Numbered from the stretch's first letter, positions 34,737 to 46,252 are shown. The stretch: DNA of 64,000 bases from Aphanomyces cochlioides (GCA_019828595.1 JAHQRK010000012.1:868001-932000); one strand, 5' to 3'. The notes: generated by a model not told the origin, from the letters alone. Program-made: numbers and translations.

Positions 34737-37700
34737 TTACAACAATCCGTTGCGAATATCTTCTAGTTTCTTCAGCACTTCCATCGGCGTTTGATCGAGA
34801 TCTTGCGCGATCTTGATTTGTTTTTCCGCCGACAGCATGCCAAATTGATCACATAAATCACCGTCGGCGACGTCTTTCACTGGAATAAAATACGAGCGGA
34901 AGCTCAAGTGGTCGCGCCCGCAGAGGGGAGGGGCTTCTTGGCGCATATACATTTCCAAATGGGTGGCAAAATCCACGTCCACACGCGACGAAAATGGAAT
35001 CAACGCCCCAATGCGACCCATGACAGTCGTGTAGATGATGGCTTCTTTACCGACAGGAACTAGACGTGTTCGTAGCATGGACGTGATCGTTTCCCCCACG
35101 TAAAACTGACAAATCTGCCGAAATGATATCACGATTAGAAAAACAAGCATTGCTGCCAAGCATACCTGTTCCACTTTGTTGGGGGCACCGTTGAGGAGAT
35201 GCGAATCCCATAACATGCGATTGCCTGACGGGTTGTCCACTTCGTCCGACACTTCTGACGGCAAACGCGTCACAAACACGTTGCCAAACTTGTCACCCCC
35301 CGCCATCGTGTCATAATCCAACTAGAAAATGAGTGAGCCCTATTTTTCATTTTGAGAGGGGAATCCTACCAGAGTAGAGGCCGAGATAAAGCGAGGAACG
35401 AAATCATCGGCAAAGATGACCAGTTGATTGTCGTCTGCTCGATATCGGATAAAGTGGAACGACTGATTATTGTCTGACGCATAGATTCTTGAGCCAGCCG
35501 TCGTGAGCTTGACCAAATGCGACGTAAAGTTGCGGTTCTCGCACTTTCGAAGCATTTTCTTCTTGCCCAGGTCATAGATGCGAAGAATTTTGCCCACAGA
35601 GACCAAAAGACGACCTTGGAATTCGCACATGGCATATGGGATGCCATCCAATTCAGTCAAATGCACCAACACCATAGACGTGCCTTCGACCAAACGATAG
35701 ACACGGAGGAAACCAGCTTGTTCCGATTTTGTGTCCTACAAATGACGGTTAAAATCAACAATTTCCCTCCCTTGAAGTTACCGCATGAAGCTTCATATTC
35801 ATGATAGATCCAATGATCAAAAAGGTTTCACCGCCACGGTCGTGAAACACACAAGTGCTCATGCACATAGCTCTCTCATTCGGCTCGAAATCATGGCAAA
35901 GGACAGTCTCACATGTCACTGGATCAATCATGCGAAGGCAAGACATCCAATGGCCTACTTCAGCATCAAGAACAATTTCTTCATCGACATGTTTACCAGG
36001 TTCGACGGGAATCGGAGGGCGATAGTTGAGCAAATGGTTTTCTTCTTCTTCATCTTCATCCTCCTGCAAGGGGAATGAAGCCGTCTCAAAGCCCACGCTT
36101 GCTACAAAATGCTCGGTAAATACTTGAAAACGTCCTATAATTGTACCGTATTGCTCGCCAGTGAGAGTATTGTGGTCTGCTTCCAAGATCAAAAGTCGAC
36201 GTGTCACGGGATGCACGATAGCTTGACGAGGCGTGTGCTTGAGTGGTACCATTTGTTGGTTAAAAACTTGTCCGAGGGCATCAAGAGTCAAAATCTTGAG
36301 CTCGTCTTGGGCCACAGCAACAACACCTTCGGCGCATTGCTCCGACAAAAACGCACTCGCATAAGAGAGAGGTTCACACGAAAGAGGCGTCAATTGACGT
36401 CTGGCGCCGTGGAAATAGCTGAGCCACCCTCGAGAGCTCAAACCTTTCAGGAATAATTAATACATGTGCTTAAAGCAAGTCCCGTACCTAAAATGGCTTG
36501 TTTTCCTTGCACTTGAACTCGCACAAGCTTGACAGGCTTGACACCCAAGAAACGTGTCCGCGTGTCCATGACTTTGCCCGTCAATGGATCAATACGTGAT
36601 TGTTGGAAGACGCCATTTTCCATCCCAATGGTCAAAAACAAAGCGTGGCCACCCAAGGCATCAGTGTGAGGTTCGTGTTGAAGCTGGGCAAAGCACAAAC
36701 TGTGCGGATGGGAGCCTGGAAGAGCAAGCAACGTTTGATCGTTGAACAAATTGTTTGGATCCAAGCTCAAGATACGAACATTGCCATCGTAGCTGCCCAC
36801 AGCCAAGAAAGGGAAGCGTTGACGCCCTTCTGGGACTGGTCCTACATCCAACGAGCTGATTTCACCAAGCGATTCGTTGCGGCCAACTTCAGCCAATTCG
36901 CCGGCAGCATTCAATTCGAAGTAAATTAAAGTGCCACCGGCCATACTTAAGACCACTTGACGCGAATTGGCCGCACATTTTTCAATCACCTACATGCAAC
37001 CAAATCAGCTAAAAAGTCACTGCATGGTGTTCGACGAACCTTTTTACCAGGCGCCTTGAATTGCATAACGCCATGCGATTGGCGAACGTGGTTGAATCCT
37101 TGTCGATGGATTTGCACCATCGAATCGTCAGCGAGCAAGCCAACATAAAGCGAGCCAACTTCCTTGGTCAAACCGGTATTTGTGACCTCTTCAACGCTTT
37201 CTCCAACTTCCTACAGCACGATACGATCAACTAATGGCTAGCACAGCTCATTTCCGTACCAGAACCAAAGTATTGTCATCGAATGAAACGACAATGTACT
37301 TGTGGAGGACATCAGTATCGTGGGCTTTCAAGCACCACACAGCTTTGGCGATTTGTGGCAAAGGTGAGCAAGCGACTTCAGTAATGCTGAGACCGTGGCG
37401 AAGAACGCGCAAAGTAGATCGATTGCCGCGACCACACAATGCATACCTAAAACCAATTAGAACACCCTTGAAGTTCATGTAGTGTACATTTGTGGTGTGT
37501 GTTCGTTGGCTAAATCGTCCACGAGGAGCTGTGTAATGGGAGCCAAACTATCCATGCTTTCAACGAGTGCCAAGTTCGTCAGACGGCGCAATGTGAAGCT
37601 TGGTACGTAGTCCTGAAAGGAATGGGCTTCAGCTGTATCGTCGTTGTCGCCGATCGATTGAAATTGGAGCAAGTAATGCTTCGAAGCTTCACTTGCTGCA

Positions 37701-38853
37701 AATAAATAACCCGTCTTTGTGATACACAACGCAGTCGCTGGTGGCAATGTGTCAAAGAACTTTACTTTCACCGCAGACACTTGGTCGTTCACGTAAGTCA
37801 ATGTGACCTTGAACAAATCGCCAAGTTCCGACTGGACGATCACAAAGAAGAGATCACGTTGCTTGTGAGTTGCCGCAGCGACGATAATCACTTCCGATCG
37901 GACGTCAACGTTCGTATTAACTGGACGCGCTCGTTGAGGAATGCGGCAAGGGACCTAAAAAATATCAACTTATAGAATGATAGGGAAGATATCTTACCTC
38001 GGGATGGCGTTCATTTTTATACACGATCCAGCCTTCGGAACAGACCAAAACACCACCAGGTCCATCTGTTCCACCAGGGACAGCAATTAATTTGTTAGCA
38101 GATTTCATCACAGGCTCGCTCCAACGACGAGTAACATGGTTCAAACCCAAGTCAAGCTCGTAATAAACCAGGGACTTGACAGCTTCGCTGGCAGGAATTG
38201 TTCCATCATCGTGTTCAGAATAATCATACTCCAAGATAGCAAAAATGGGATTTTCAAAGCCGACATCGACGCCAACAATGTCAAAGTGAATAGCATGTGA
38301 GCGGTGTGCTTCCAAAGGACTGGAAATCGTCAGTCGACTAGATGCATCACGATTCATAATGTACACGAGTTTTTGTTTTTCAACCTGCAGAGAAAGACAT
38401 CATCAGGACACTGTTTGCTTCGAAATATATACATACCGCGCCAATCATGATTGCACGGCCTTTTGGATCCGCTGCCAAGTATTGTCCTGGTGTAATTCGC
38501 CGGCAACCAGTCTTGCCATAAGTCTCCAAATGACGAACTTCCCACTTGGACGACTCGACCATAAATTCTAAGACTGTAATTCTGCCGGAATCTGTGCCAA
38601 CGACCAAGAAATCCTTGGTGCCTCCGGTCAAACGGAACGGCATGAGCGACCGCACGACTCCAAATACTTCTTGGCTGTGAATGGTCTGGAGCTGCTTCAA
38701 CGACGTTGTATCGGATGGTGTTTGCGTCTGGAGCAAGCGGATCGATGTTCCTCCGCTGACCACAATGTCTTGGCTCTTGGTTCCGCAAAAGTTCCCATAG
38801 ATGGCGTTTGTGATTGCGCCGCCCTCTTGGAGCGTGATGTTCATCAAGTGCAT
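34737..38853 (-). CDS. SF3B3: Splicing factor 3B subunit 3 (SAP130/Rse1)
   Basis: SF3B3 is the triple beta-propeller scaffold of the SF3b complex in the U2 snRNP. The start at 38853 (MHLMNITLQEGGAITNAIYG) matches the family start; an upstream in-frame ATG at 38919 is unlikely because it overlaps promoter motifs. Conserved segments follow in order: VFGVVRSLMPFRLTGGTKDFLVVG, KTGCRRITPGQYLAADPKGRA, EKQKLVYIMNRDASSRLTISSPLEAH, YELDLGLNHVTRRWSEP, LRVLRHGLSITEVACS, RFLGVKPVKLVRVQVQGKQAIL, RGWLSYFHGARRQLTPLSCE, LRIYDLGKKKMLRKCENRNF, DKFGNVFVTRLP, and EAPPLCGRDHLSFRSYFIPVKDVADGDLCDQFG near the end; it closes with LDQTPMEVLKKLEDIRNGLL. The gene has about eight short introns. Two CCGGA motifs lie 39-62 bp upstream. 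Confidence 0.95.
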
Positions 38854-39230
38854 GCTTTCACCACACAAAAAATTCGAACCTGGACGACAAAATCCGGATA
38901 CACTTTTATCCGGAATCAAAGTATCAAAACCCTACACTCCTGCACACATTAAACCCTAAAACCCTTCACCCCCAGATCTTACACACCCTGTCAAGCCAAA
39001 AGCGATGTCCTCATCGACCTTACGAGTATTCATGGAGAAAATAACATCCTAATCATATGTGTACGTTCTATCAAGTCTCGTATCATTCGACATGATGAGA
39101 GCAATCCCCAGATCAGGAAAGTCAAAGCGAACTGTTGTCTCCCACACATTGCAATTGCCCTTGATATAGAGCACTTCTAATGTTAGGGCGATCCTAGCCT
39201 TCAGCAATGAAGTCTAGCTTGGATTTATTA
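38854..39230. promoter_or_regulatory. SF3B3 promoter region: CCGGA motifs and telo-box-like tract
   Basis: ATCCGGATA at 38892-38900 and TTATCCGGAA at 38906-38915 lie directly upstream of SF3B3. Further out, AAACCCTAAAACCCT at 38951-38965 contains a plant-type telo box (AAACCCTAA) and is one and a half units of the TTTAGGG-type telomere repeat. The remainder to the transposon end holds no gene. Confidence 0.5.
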
Positions 39231-39510
39231 GGGCCTGGTCGGTAGGATTTTTCGTTCCTGCTTGTGTCGTTCACGCTTCTTACGGATAATATCTATCCGG
39301 AAATGATCGATTTTGTGGTCGGCAAACAGTCTCTGCTTTGACGTCCCTGCTTTTTGTACCCGCTTCCATGTCCTACAATGCTTTAGTTGCTGGTGTGGTG
39401 GCCATAGCCATGTCTTCTGTGTGTTTGGCCGTTTCTTCTCTCTCCCTCCCTCTCTCTCAAGTGTCCGCGAAGTTCAATATACTAACAGTCACTCTGTTGA
39501 CTTTGATTGC

Positions 39511-40404
39511 ATGCTCGACGACCGACACTATGAACAATGGTTTCGTGAAAACCTTAGATGCTCTCAAACTACTTTCATTCGTCTGGTGAAATGGATCCGA
39601 CCCCTTGTCCCATTGCTTGCTCGTGAATCCCGACGACATTCCTTCGAGAAGAAAGTTGCTGTGTATCTGTATTTTCTTGGGACTGAAGGAGGATACCGAG
39701 AAACTGCAGCAGCCTTCGGCATTTCTAAATCTTGGTGTATCTACATCATATCTGTGTTGGTGGCCAATTTGGTGAAAGAAGTAAAAACATGGATATTTCT
39801 ACCTTCGACGACCTCAGAGTGGCGAAAAATTGAAACTGGTTTCTATAGAAAACAGCATGTTCCTGGTGTCGTGGGTGCCGTGGATGGAACTCTTATTGAC
39901 ATCCAAAGACCAAAAGATTTTGATGGGTTCTATAATAGAAACAGCGACCCCTCCCTCAACATTCAAGCTGTCGTCGATTCAAAATTACTCTTCATGTCTG
40001 TCGATATTCGGCCTGGCTCGTACTCTGACCGAAAGATATGAAAAAATTCAAAATTCGGGAGACGAATTCGACACCTTATTCCCCAGGGCTGTTTTGTCAT
40101 AGGAGACGCTGGGTATACGCTGTTGCCGTGGTTGATAACACCTTTTATTCCCCGAGAAGAAGGAGGAAGACTCTCAAAACTACAAAAAAGATTTAATTAT
40201 AAACTGTCTAGCACTCGAATGTCTGTAGAATGTGCATTTGGTCGATTGAAAGAGCGATTCCGAGTACTGAAGTCGGTCATGAACGAAAAGTCTCTCGATC
40301 AAACAGTATCAATCGTCATGTCCTGCTTCATACTGCACAACATGTTCATTCAGTTTGATGATGATTTGTTTGACATACCTAAGCTACAATGGACGATGTC
40401 TTGA
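39511..40404 (+). pseudogene. Harbinger-type DDE transposase with one nonsense TGA
   Basis: From ATG at 39511 (MLDDRHYEQWFRENLRCSQ) the protein runs through AAAFGISKSWCIYIISVL (helix-turn-helix-like), the first Asp in VVGAVDGTLIDIQRPK, and SLNIQAVVDSKLLFMSVDIRPGSYSDRKI, then a TGA at 40039-40041. The same frame continues KNSKFGRRIRHLIPQG, the second Asp in FVIGDAGYTLLP, and the Glu in SVECAFGRLKERFRVL, to the end at 40404. In relatives the stop position is normally Trp after DRKI, so one TGG-to-TGA change is the only visible lesion in this stretch. An N-terminal exon in another frame (from about 39368, MSYNALVAGVVAIAM) may precede it. Confidence 0.85.
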
Positions 40405-40684
40405 GCGCGATTACAAAGCAGAATGAAACTTTGACGAAGCTGTTGGATCATTTAGTTGGGGGACAACGAAGGAAAGTAGACAAGAATGTTAATTGCATAA
40501 TGAATTAATAGACTAGTCGAGCTATTGCATTTCGTTTGTTGCGAGCGGCCTTTCGTAAAAATGGATTAGTTTCGGAGTCGTCTTCATCTTCTGGTTGAAA
40601 GTAGATGTTGCGATCACGTCGATGACTAGCTGAAGAAAACCAGCGTGACGATGCAGTCAGGACCTAATTGCCGCATTGACCACT

Positions 40685-41450
40685 TTAAGAAAGCAGTCCA
40701 TGCTGAATAGATATGTCCAGTTTTTGGTTCCGCTGGGGCGTTTGTTGCAGCGAGCGATGAGCCCAAGAATACAAGTCCGTCTTTGATGGCATTGAAGCCC
40801 GCTTCGAGAGCATCACTACTATTCTTTGTCCTGGCTTGTTGATTCTTTTTCTTGCGCTTCTGGGGGCGATCTTCATCGCTCTCGATGACAATCTCGTTCT
40901 TCTCAACTTTAATCGAGTCGCATGAAATTATTTTTCTATCAGAATGTCCTATTTCACGTTTAGACTACAATTAGATAGCACATAAAGTTTAATGCATTAC
41001 CATCATCATCACTACAATCATCGGTCGACATCAATGCTTCTCTTTGATATCCAACTTTAGACCCCCAATATTCCATCATTAAGTCAAAATGTTGCGGTGG
41101 TGGCAGCTTTGGAAGGTTGCCAGTTGGTGTCGGCAACGTAGGATTTGAAGACGACCACGCCGTTTTAAGTTTTTGAAACTATGTAGTAAGATCAATGGGC
41201 ATGTGATTCCGTGCTCTACCTTATCTTGTACTTGGGCAACACTAAATTCTTTTGTCATCGATAGACTCAGCTCGGCAGCCAGCATTATGTAGGCAACCTT
41301 TTTGTCTGCATTGTTCTTTGAGTTGAACCGAGAGGCCAAGTCAGACTTATAGCGCAGCTGAAATAATTTTGCGACGCTATCGTCGCACCAAAGACCAGTC
41401 CTGTCGGCCGACTTGACCTTCGTCTTCTTTGGGCGTTTAGCCTTGCTCAT
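40685..41450 (-). CDS. Myb/SANT-like accessory protein of Harbinger element
   Basis: The start at 41450 gives a basic N-terminus (MSKAKRPKKTKVKSADR), then the Myb/SANT-like domain TGLWCDDSVAKLFQLRYKS ... VAYIMLAAELSLSM ... FSVAQVQDK. After a short intron at about 41180-41222 it continues FQKLKTAWSSSN and LPPPQHFDLMMEYWGSKVGYQREALMS, then an acidic Ser/Asp region, a probable intron, and a basic tail. The partner transposase needs such a protein for nuclear import and end binding in rice and zebrafish Harbinger systems. No clear lesion is seen here, unlike the transposase; the last exon is uncertain. Confidence 0.65.
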
Positions 41451-41770
41451 TGTCGAGACTACATGTTGATGGTAATTGTTCAGTTATTCGCTGTGTGTGC
41501 ACGTACTCTCGTCCTCTGTGGCGGTTGGTCTCGTGTCATGGTGGGTGGCTCGTTCTTCGTCGTCCATTGGAAGTGTCGAAAGGCAAGTGAAGCAGGAACG
41601 AGTCTCCCCAGGCAGAGACAATCCGTCACTGCCTGGTTGAGGAGAAAAAAGCAGAAACGTGTACCGGATACGGATAAATCTAGCCAATGGGATTGAAGTC
41701 GTTCCTGCTTTTGTTCAAAAAGCAGGTACGAAAATTCCTACCGACCAGGCCCTTATATTCTAACGTTACC

Positions 41771-43104
41771 TCAGCTTTGCTGGTCATTTGACCCGACAAC
41801 CCTCATGGCGTAGATGCCTGACTTGAGCCCGATTATTTTAGATTCGTCCACGCGCAATACCGTGCCACCATATTTTCCATCGATTGCCCATGCGTTCACT
41901 TGGACGTAGCAGTCGTCTTCATACTTGGGAAGCAAGGCCATTTCTTGGTATACGATTGTGTCGTTTTCCCACTTGCCAGCCGTCGCACTGATGAGCTCGC
42001 CCGCGTCGTTGTACATGCTCACGTTGGCTCCTGTTCGGCCCATCACTGGCTTGGCTACGTAGCCACCTTTGAATGACGCTATATCATTGACGTCGAATGT
42101 TGACCGGAGCAAATATGGATTTGAAGGAGCAATCTGGCTCAATATTGGCAAAATAGCTTTGGAACTTGGGAGAACGGTCCATAGTGGTTCAAACACACGA
42201 ATAGATGAGTGCAGCATGACGTCCATGACTTCAACACGCGAGCGTGTCGTCGATGGCTTTGCTTGACGTGCTTCGTACTGGCTGATCACGGTTGGCCATG
42301 CCCATGTCTTCCATACATTACAAATTCGTCGTTGCTGGGAGTCCAATATCGTAGTTCCATCAGCGCCAAAGGAAAGATCTTTCACCCCAACAACCAAGTG
42401 ACATTCGATACCGGCAGCTTCGGCAGCAGCTTTCATGTAAAGTGAATGATACCTTTCTTCAGCGTCGTCGTCACACATAAAATGTAAGTGACCTTCAACG
42501 TGTTTCGCCTTCCATGCTGTGACCAACTGGTCAAACAAAGTCGAGCTGTTGCTCCGGCCGAGGAAGCCCAGACCAGCTCCTTTGGACCATGCATCTTGCG
42601 TATATCCGCATTCCATAAGGCAAGAGGCTGAATCGGCATTGTATTCATAGACTTTGATGCCATCTTCCGTCAGTGCAAAATCCAATCGGCCGGAAATTGT
42701 GTCATTTTTGCTACGAAGATGGAATGATCTACAGAGAGAGTGGAGGTGGCGTACTGGTTCTTCCACGAGGATTCAATTTTGGGCCATAACGATTGTGGGA
42801 TTCGGAAGTGCTTGGCGCAGGACGTTGTGTGGTTCAAGACGTGATCCGTGGCCTCGAGAAATAGTTTGTGCAAGTTATTCGTAGCAGCTTCAATGCCAGC
42901 TTGTCCTGACTCTGTAATTGTGTAGTATGTTGTGTGCTCGGAGGAGCAAACTTCTGGGCCATATTTAGCTTCAAAAGCACGCACATACGGCAGCGATGCA
43001 TCGAGGTAGTGGCTACAGCCCACTTGTTTGGACACGTTTAACGTGTGGAGCACTAAATCTTTCTTGACGGCGTTGAGAAACTTAGGCAGGATGGACTTGG
43101 ACAT
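41771..43104 (-). CDS. Glutathionylspermidine synthase-like ATP-grasp protein, copy 1
   Basis: Two exons joined across a 44-nt intron at 42711-42754. Exon 1 starts MSKSILPKFLNAVKKDL and includes SHYLDASLPYVRAFEAKYGPEV and YYTITESGQAGIEAATNNL. Exon 2 has the family core: GRLDFALTEDGIKVYEYNADSASCLMECG, YMKAAAEAAGIECHLVVGV, VWKTWAWPTVISQYEA, EPLWTVLPSSKAILPIL, NPYLLRS, then the ATP-grasp segment KGGYVAKPVMGRTGANV, and CYVQVNAWAIDGKYGGTVLRVDES. Proteins with this domain (PF03738; E. coli GspS, YgiC, YjfC) ligate glutathione or a similar peptide to a polyamine or amine using ATP. No amidase domain is attached, as in YgiC/YjfC. The true substrate is open. The stop is TGA. Confidence 0.85.
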
Positions 43105-43162
43105 GCATGTGGCGAGGACACTTCCGATAGTGCGATGAAATGTGAAATAAAACTGACACAAT

Positions 43163-43227
43163 GTACGTACGGCTCCAATTACTACAGTTTTGTACGGGCG
43201 TACAGGCATGTACATTGGGACATGTAC
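43163..43227. promoter_or_regulatory. GTAC cluster upstream of synthetase copy 1
   Basis: Six GTAC tetramers occur at 43163, 43167, 43192, 43200, 43210 and 43224, beginning with TGTACGTAC. They lie 59-123 bp upstream of the copy 1 start. GTAC is the core of copper-response elements in green algae and plants, but whether that applies in an oomycete is unknown. Confidence 0.4.
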
Positions 43228-43526
43228 GGAAGACAGCTGGGTAAATCCCACTCTTAGAAGGAACATCCATGCGCAAGCTGCCAATCACACGACGGCGTCG
43301 TCCACACTCACGTCCACGTCGAGGAAAAGCACGCGTTGCCCACATGCCAAGCTCTTCAATTGGTTTTTTGGGAGCTTCAACATCATAGAAGATTTGAATA
43401 GGCAAGCTTGATTGTTGTTGAGTAATGTACGATGTACATGAATGTACTTCCCAAGATGGTGGAGGAACTTCCATGGATTGTAAATTGGACTGCTTCCCAG
43501 AGTATATTACGAAGTGCACTCATTGC

Positions 43527-44885
43527 TCAGGCGAGGTTTGGCGTCGGATTTTCAACGACTCGCATGGCGTGGATGCCTGAACTCAGTCCGATGATGTTGG
43601 ATTCGTCCACGCGCAAGACAGTGCCGCCGTATTTGCCGTCGATCGCCCACGTATTCACTTGAACATAGCAGTTGTCTTCGTACTTGGGCAGCAATGCCAT
43701 CTCTTGATATACTATCGTGTCGTTTTCCCACTTGCCAGCCGTAGCGCTGATAAGTTCGCCAGCGTCGTTGTAGAGACTGACATTTGCACCAGTTCTGCCC
43801 ATCACTGGTTTGGCTACGTATCCACCTTTGAAGGAGGCGATGTCTTTAATATCGAATGATGATCGAAGCAAATAGGGGTTCGATGGAGCAATCTCGCTCA
43901 AAATTGGCAAAATAGCTTTGGAACTTGGAAGAACCGTCCACAGTGGCTCAAACACACGCATAGATGGGTGAAGCATCACATCCATGACTTCGACACCCGC
44001 ATGAGTAGCCGATGGTTTTGCTTGACGCGCTTCGTACTGGCTGATGACTGTTTGCCACGCCCATGTCTTCCACACATTACGAATTGGCCGTTGCTGGCCG
44101 TCCAAAATTGTGGTTCCATCAGTAGCATAGGAGAGATCTTGCACACCAACCACCAAGAAACATTTGATACCAGCAGATTCAGCAGCAGCCTTCATGTATA
44201 GCGAATGATACCTTTCTTCTGGATCATCATCACACAAAAAGTGCAAGTTGCCTTCGACATTTTTGGATTTCCACGCCGCCATAAGTTGATCAAAGAGTGT
44301 GTCACTGTTGCTTCGGCCAACAGAACCAAGGCCGGCACCTTTGGACCATGCATCTTGTGTATAACCACATTCCATGAGGCACGATGCGGAATCTGCATTA
44401 TATTCGTAGACTTTGATGCCGTCTTCAGTCAGTGCAAAATCCAATCGGCCAGAAATCGTGTCATTTTTGCTATGAGGAAAATCAATCCACAAGATTCAGC
44501 TTGAGACCTACTGTTTTGCCCATGATTCATGAATGCGTGGCCAGAGAGCGTCTGGAATGTGAAATCGAGGTGCGTAGTCATTTGCATACGTCAAGACAAA
44601 CTCCGTGGCTTGGACGAAAAGATCGTGAAGCGACGCCGTTGCAGCTTCGATGCCTGCTTGACCAGACTCTGTGATGGTATAATATTTCGTCTGCAAGGAT
44701 GACGACACTTCTGGGCCGTACTGCTCTTCAAAGATGGGGACATAAGGCAACGACGCATCGAGATATCGTGCATTGCCAGCTTCAGGCGACAATGTTAAAT
44801 TATGAACGGCAAGATCGCTCTTGACGCTGTTCAAAGGGCGCGTCGAAGATAAACTCGCCGTCGTGCTTTCAGTCGTCGTGGTCAT
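43527..44885 (-). CDS. Glutathionylspermidine synthase-like ATP-grasp protein, copy 2
   Basis: Tandem duplicate of the gene at 41771, with the same two-exon structure and the intron at the same codon (44470-44511, 42 nt). Exon 1 starts MTTTTESTTASLSSTRPL; both copies share YLDASLPYV and YYTITESGQAGIEAAT. Exon 2 again has GRLDFALTEDGIKVYEYNADSASCLMECGYTQDAWSKGAG, KGGYVAKPVMGRTGANVSLYN and YVQVNTWAIDGKYGGTVLRVDES. The N-terminal exons are more diverged than the C-terminal ones. The copies are 422 bp apart, same strand, and both preceded by GTAC clusters. Confidence 0.85.
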
Positions 44886-44964
44886 GATTCCGTGGCAAAT
44901 GTGATTGTGAGAGAGAGCTATGTATTTCTCGTGACGGTTCCGATGTCATGTATTGTATTGTGCT

Positions 44965-45021
44965 GTACGTACTGCAACAAGCAATTTTAAATCTTATAAC
45001 TCGACTGTATGTACATTGTAC
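44965..45021. promoter_or_regulatory. GTAC cluster upstream of synthetase copy 2
   Basis: Four GTAC tetramers at 44965, 44969, 45011 and 45018, again starting TGTACGTAC, lie 80-136 bp upstream of the copy 2 start. Confidence 0.4.
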
Positions 45022-46252
45022 TATAATGACGAGTTGGCATTGATTGATTAATCAACCCACGACGGGCCATTCCAGGAGTTCCTGGTCACCTTTTTTTACA
45101 TCATTTGGATTTTATGTGGAAGTTTGTATGCGCGATCCGAATAAACTTCCGCCTTCAGTTGTCGAAACCGAGCTAATTTTATGGAATTCGAAGGAAGGAT
45201 TGGATCGATCAGAAGGAAATTACGATCTTATTGTCCAAATTCCACAACCAGTGCAGGATTCTACCACACCAACGCCACAGCGAAGATATCCAATCCGTTG
45301 CCATGGAGCTGTCGGCGTGTGGGACTGGAATACGAACTCGGCGCTTGGATGTTGATAAAAATGGAGTTGACCTTAATCGCGCATACTTATTCCAAGTATA
45401 AAGATTCAAGTTTTTAGTGGATTCTGATTGGCCCACGGCTGACTAATCAATGAAACATTGCGTCATCCTTTGGCCAACCTTGTCAATATTCGAGGACGAA
45501 CGAACGTGAGGTTGGCCAGGAAGTATTTGCTGCGTTGTTTCATCTCGATTGAATGCAGTCGCCTGGGCAGTTGGGCCGCTAATAACAGCATCATTGCGTA
45601 GCTAAACGCCCTGCTTTGCCGTCCCGATCGTATTCACGGCCTGTCGTGTACGAACATTCACGTTTGACTCATGACACCCGCACGAGACCATATTTTGCAG
45701 ATATATTTGTTCTAGTCGCTCCAAGTGAGGAGTCATTTAAGCTGGTGCCCTGTCGAGCTGTTAAAAAGCCTGTGGTGACTCAATTGAAGGTGTGTGTGTG
45801 CTTTATAAGAGCTGACTGGTTGAAGTGAAACAACTGGAAGCATTTTGTCGTGCGTCGAAAATAGTTGGATGAAATGATTGTTCAACTCGCTAATGGATTC
45901 TGTCCCCCAATTTCGAAATTGTGTGACTATCATGCCCAAGGATATCCAACTAGCCCGTCGTATCCGCGGCGAGCGTGCTTAAGTTGCGTCCGTTGGTGTA
46001 AGAGAGATTAACACAAACAATGTATATTGCGAATTGATCAGCTCATATAATGTTGCAATTAATCAACAGGGCGAATGGCACCCAAGTCAACATGCTTTAT
46101 CGATTTGATCATGCTCAATTCAATGGATGACGTTGTCTTTATTGTGAACGAAAAGGAAAACCATGCCATGCATCTCACGCTTTTTTACTAAAGTTCCTCA
46201 AGGACGAGATACACAAACGAGCCGCACAAAAGATTGACAATTATTCCGTGCC
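45022..46252. other. Gene-free stretch between synthetase pair and CotH gene
   Basis: Open frames up to about 100 codons occur on both strands but none shows a domain or splice pattern. No RNA gene or repeat is recognised. Confidence 0.4.

Larger units (their letters stand above)
39231..41752. mobile_element. PIF/Harbinger DNA transposon, nearly intact
   Basis: The left end starts GGGCCTGGTCGGTAGGA; the right end, inverted, starts with the same 17 bases, and the repeats agree at about 31 of the first 33 positions. Both ends are flanked by TTA (39228-39230 and 41753-41755). Length is 2522 bp. It carries a plus-strand transposase pseudogene and a convergent minus-strand Myb/SANT-like gene. TACGGATAAT and TATCCGGA strings lie between the left repeat and the transposase (39281-39302), and ACCGGATACGGATAA lies between the Myb gene and the right repeat (about 41661-41675). 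The termini share GGGCCTG-TCGG with the nested element at 19560. Confidence 0.9.

Noticed and set aside
38853..38919. Upstream ATG at 38919 as SF3B3 start
   Set aside because: It would add 22 residues absent from the family and overlap the CCGGA promoter motifs.
42711..42754. Missing exon or frameshift in synthetase copy 1
   Set aside because: A 44-nt intron at the same codon as in copy 2 accounts for the break.
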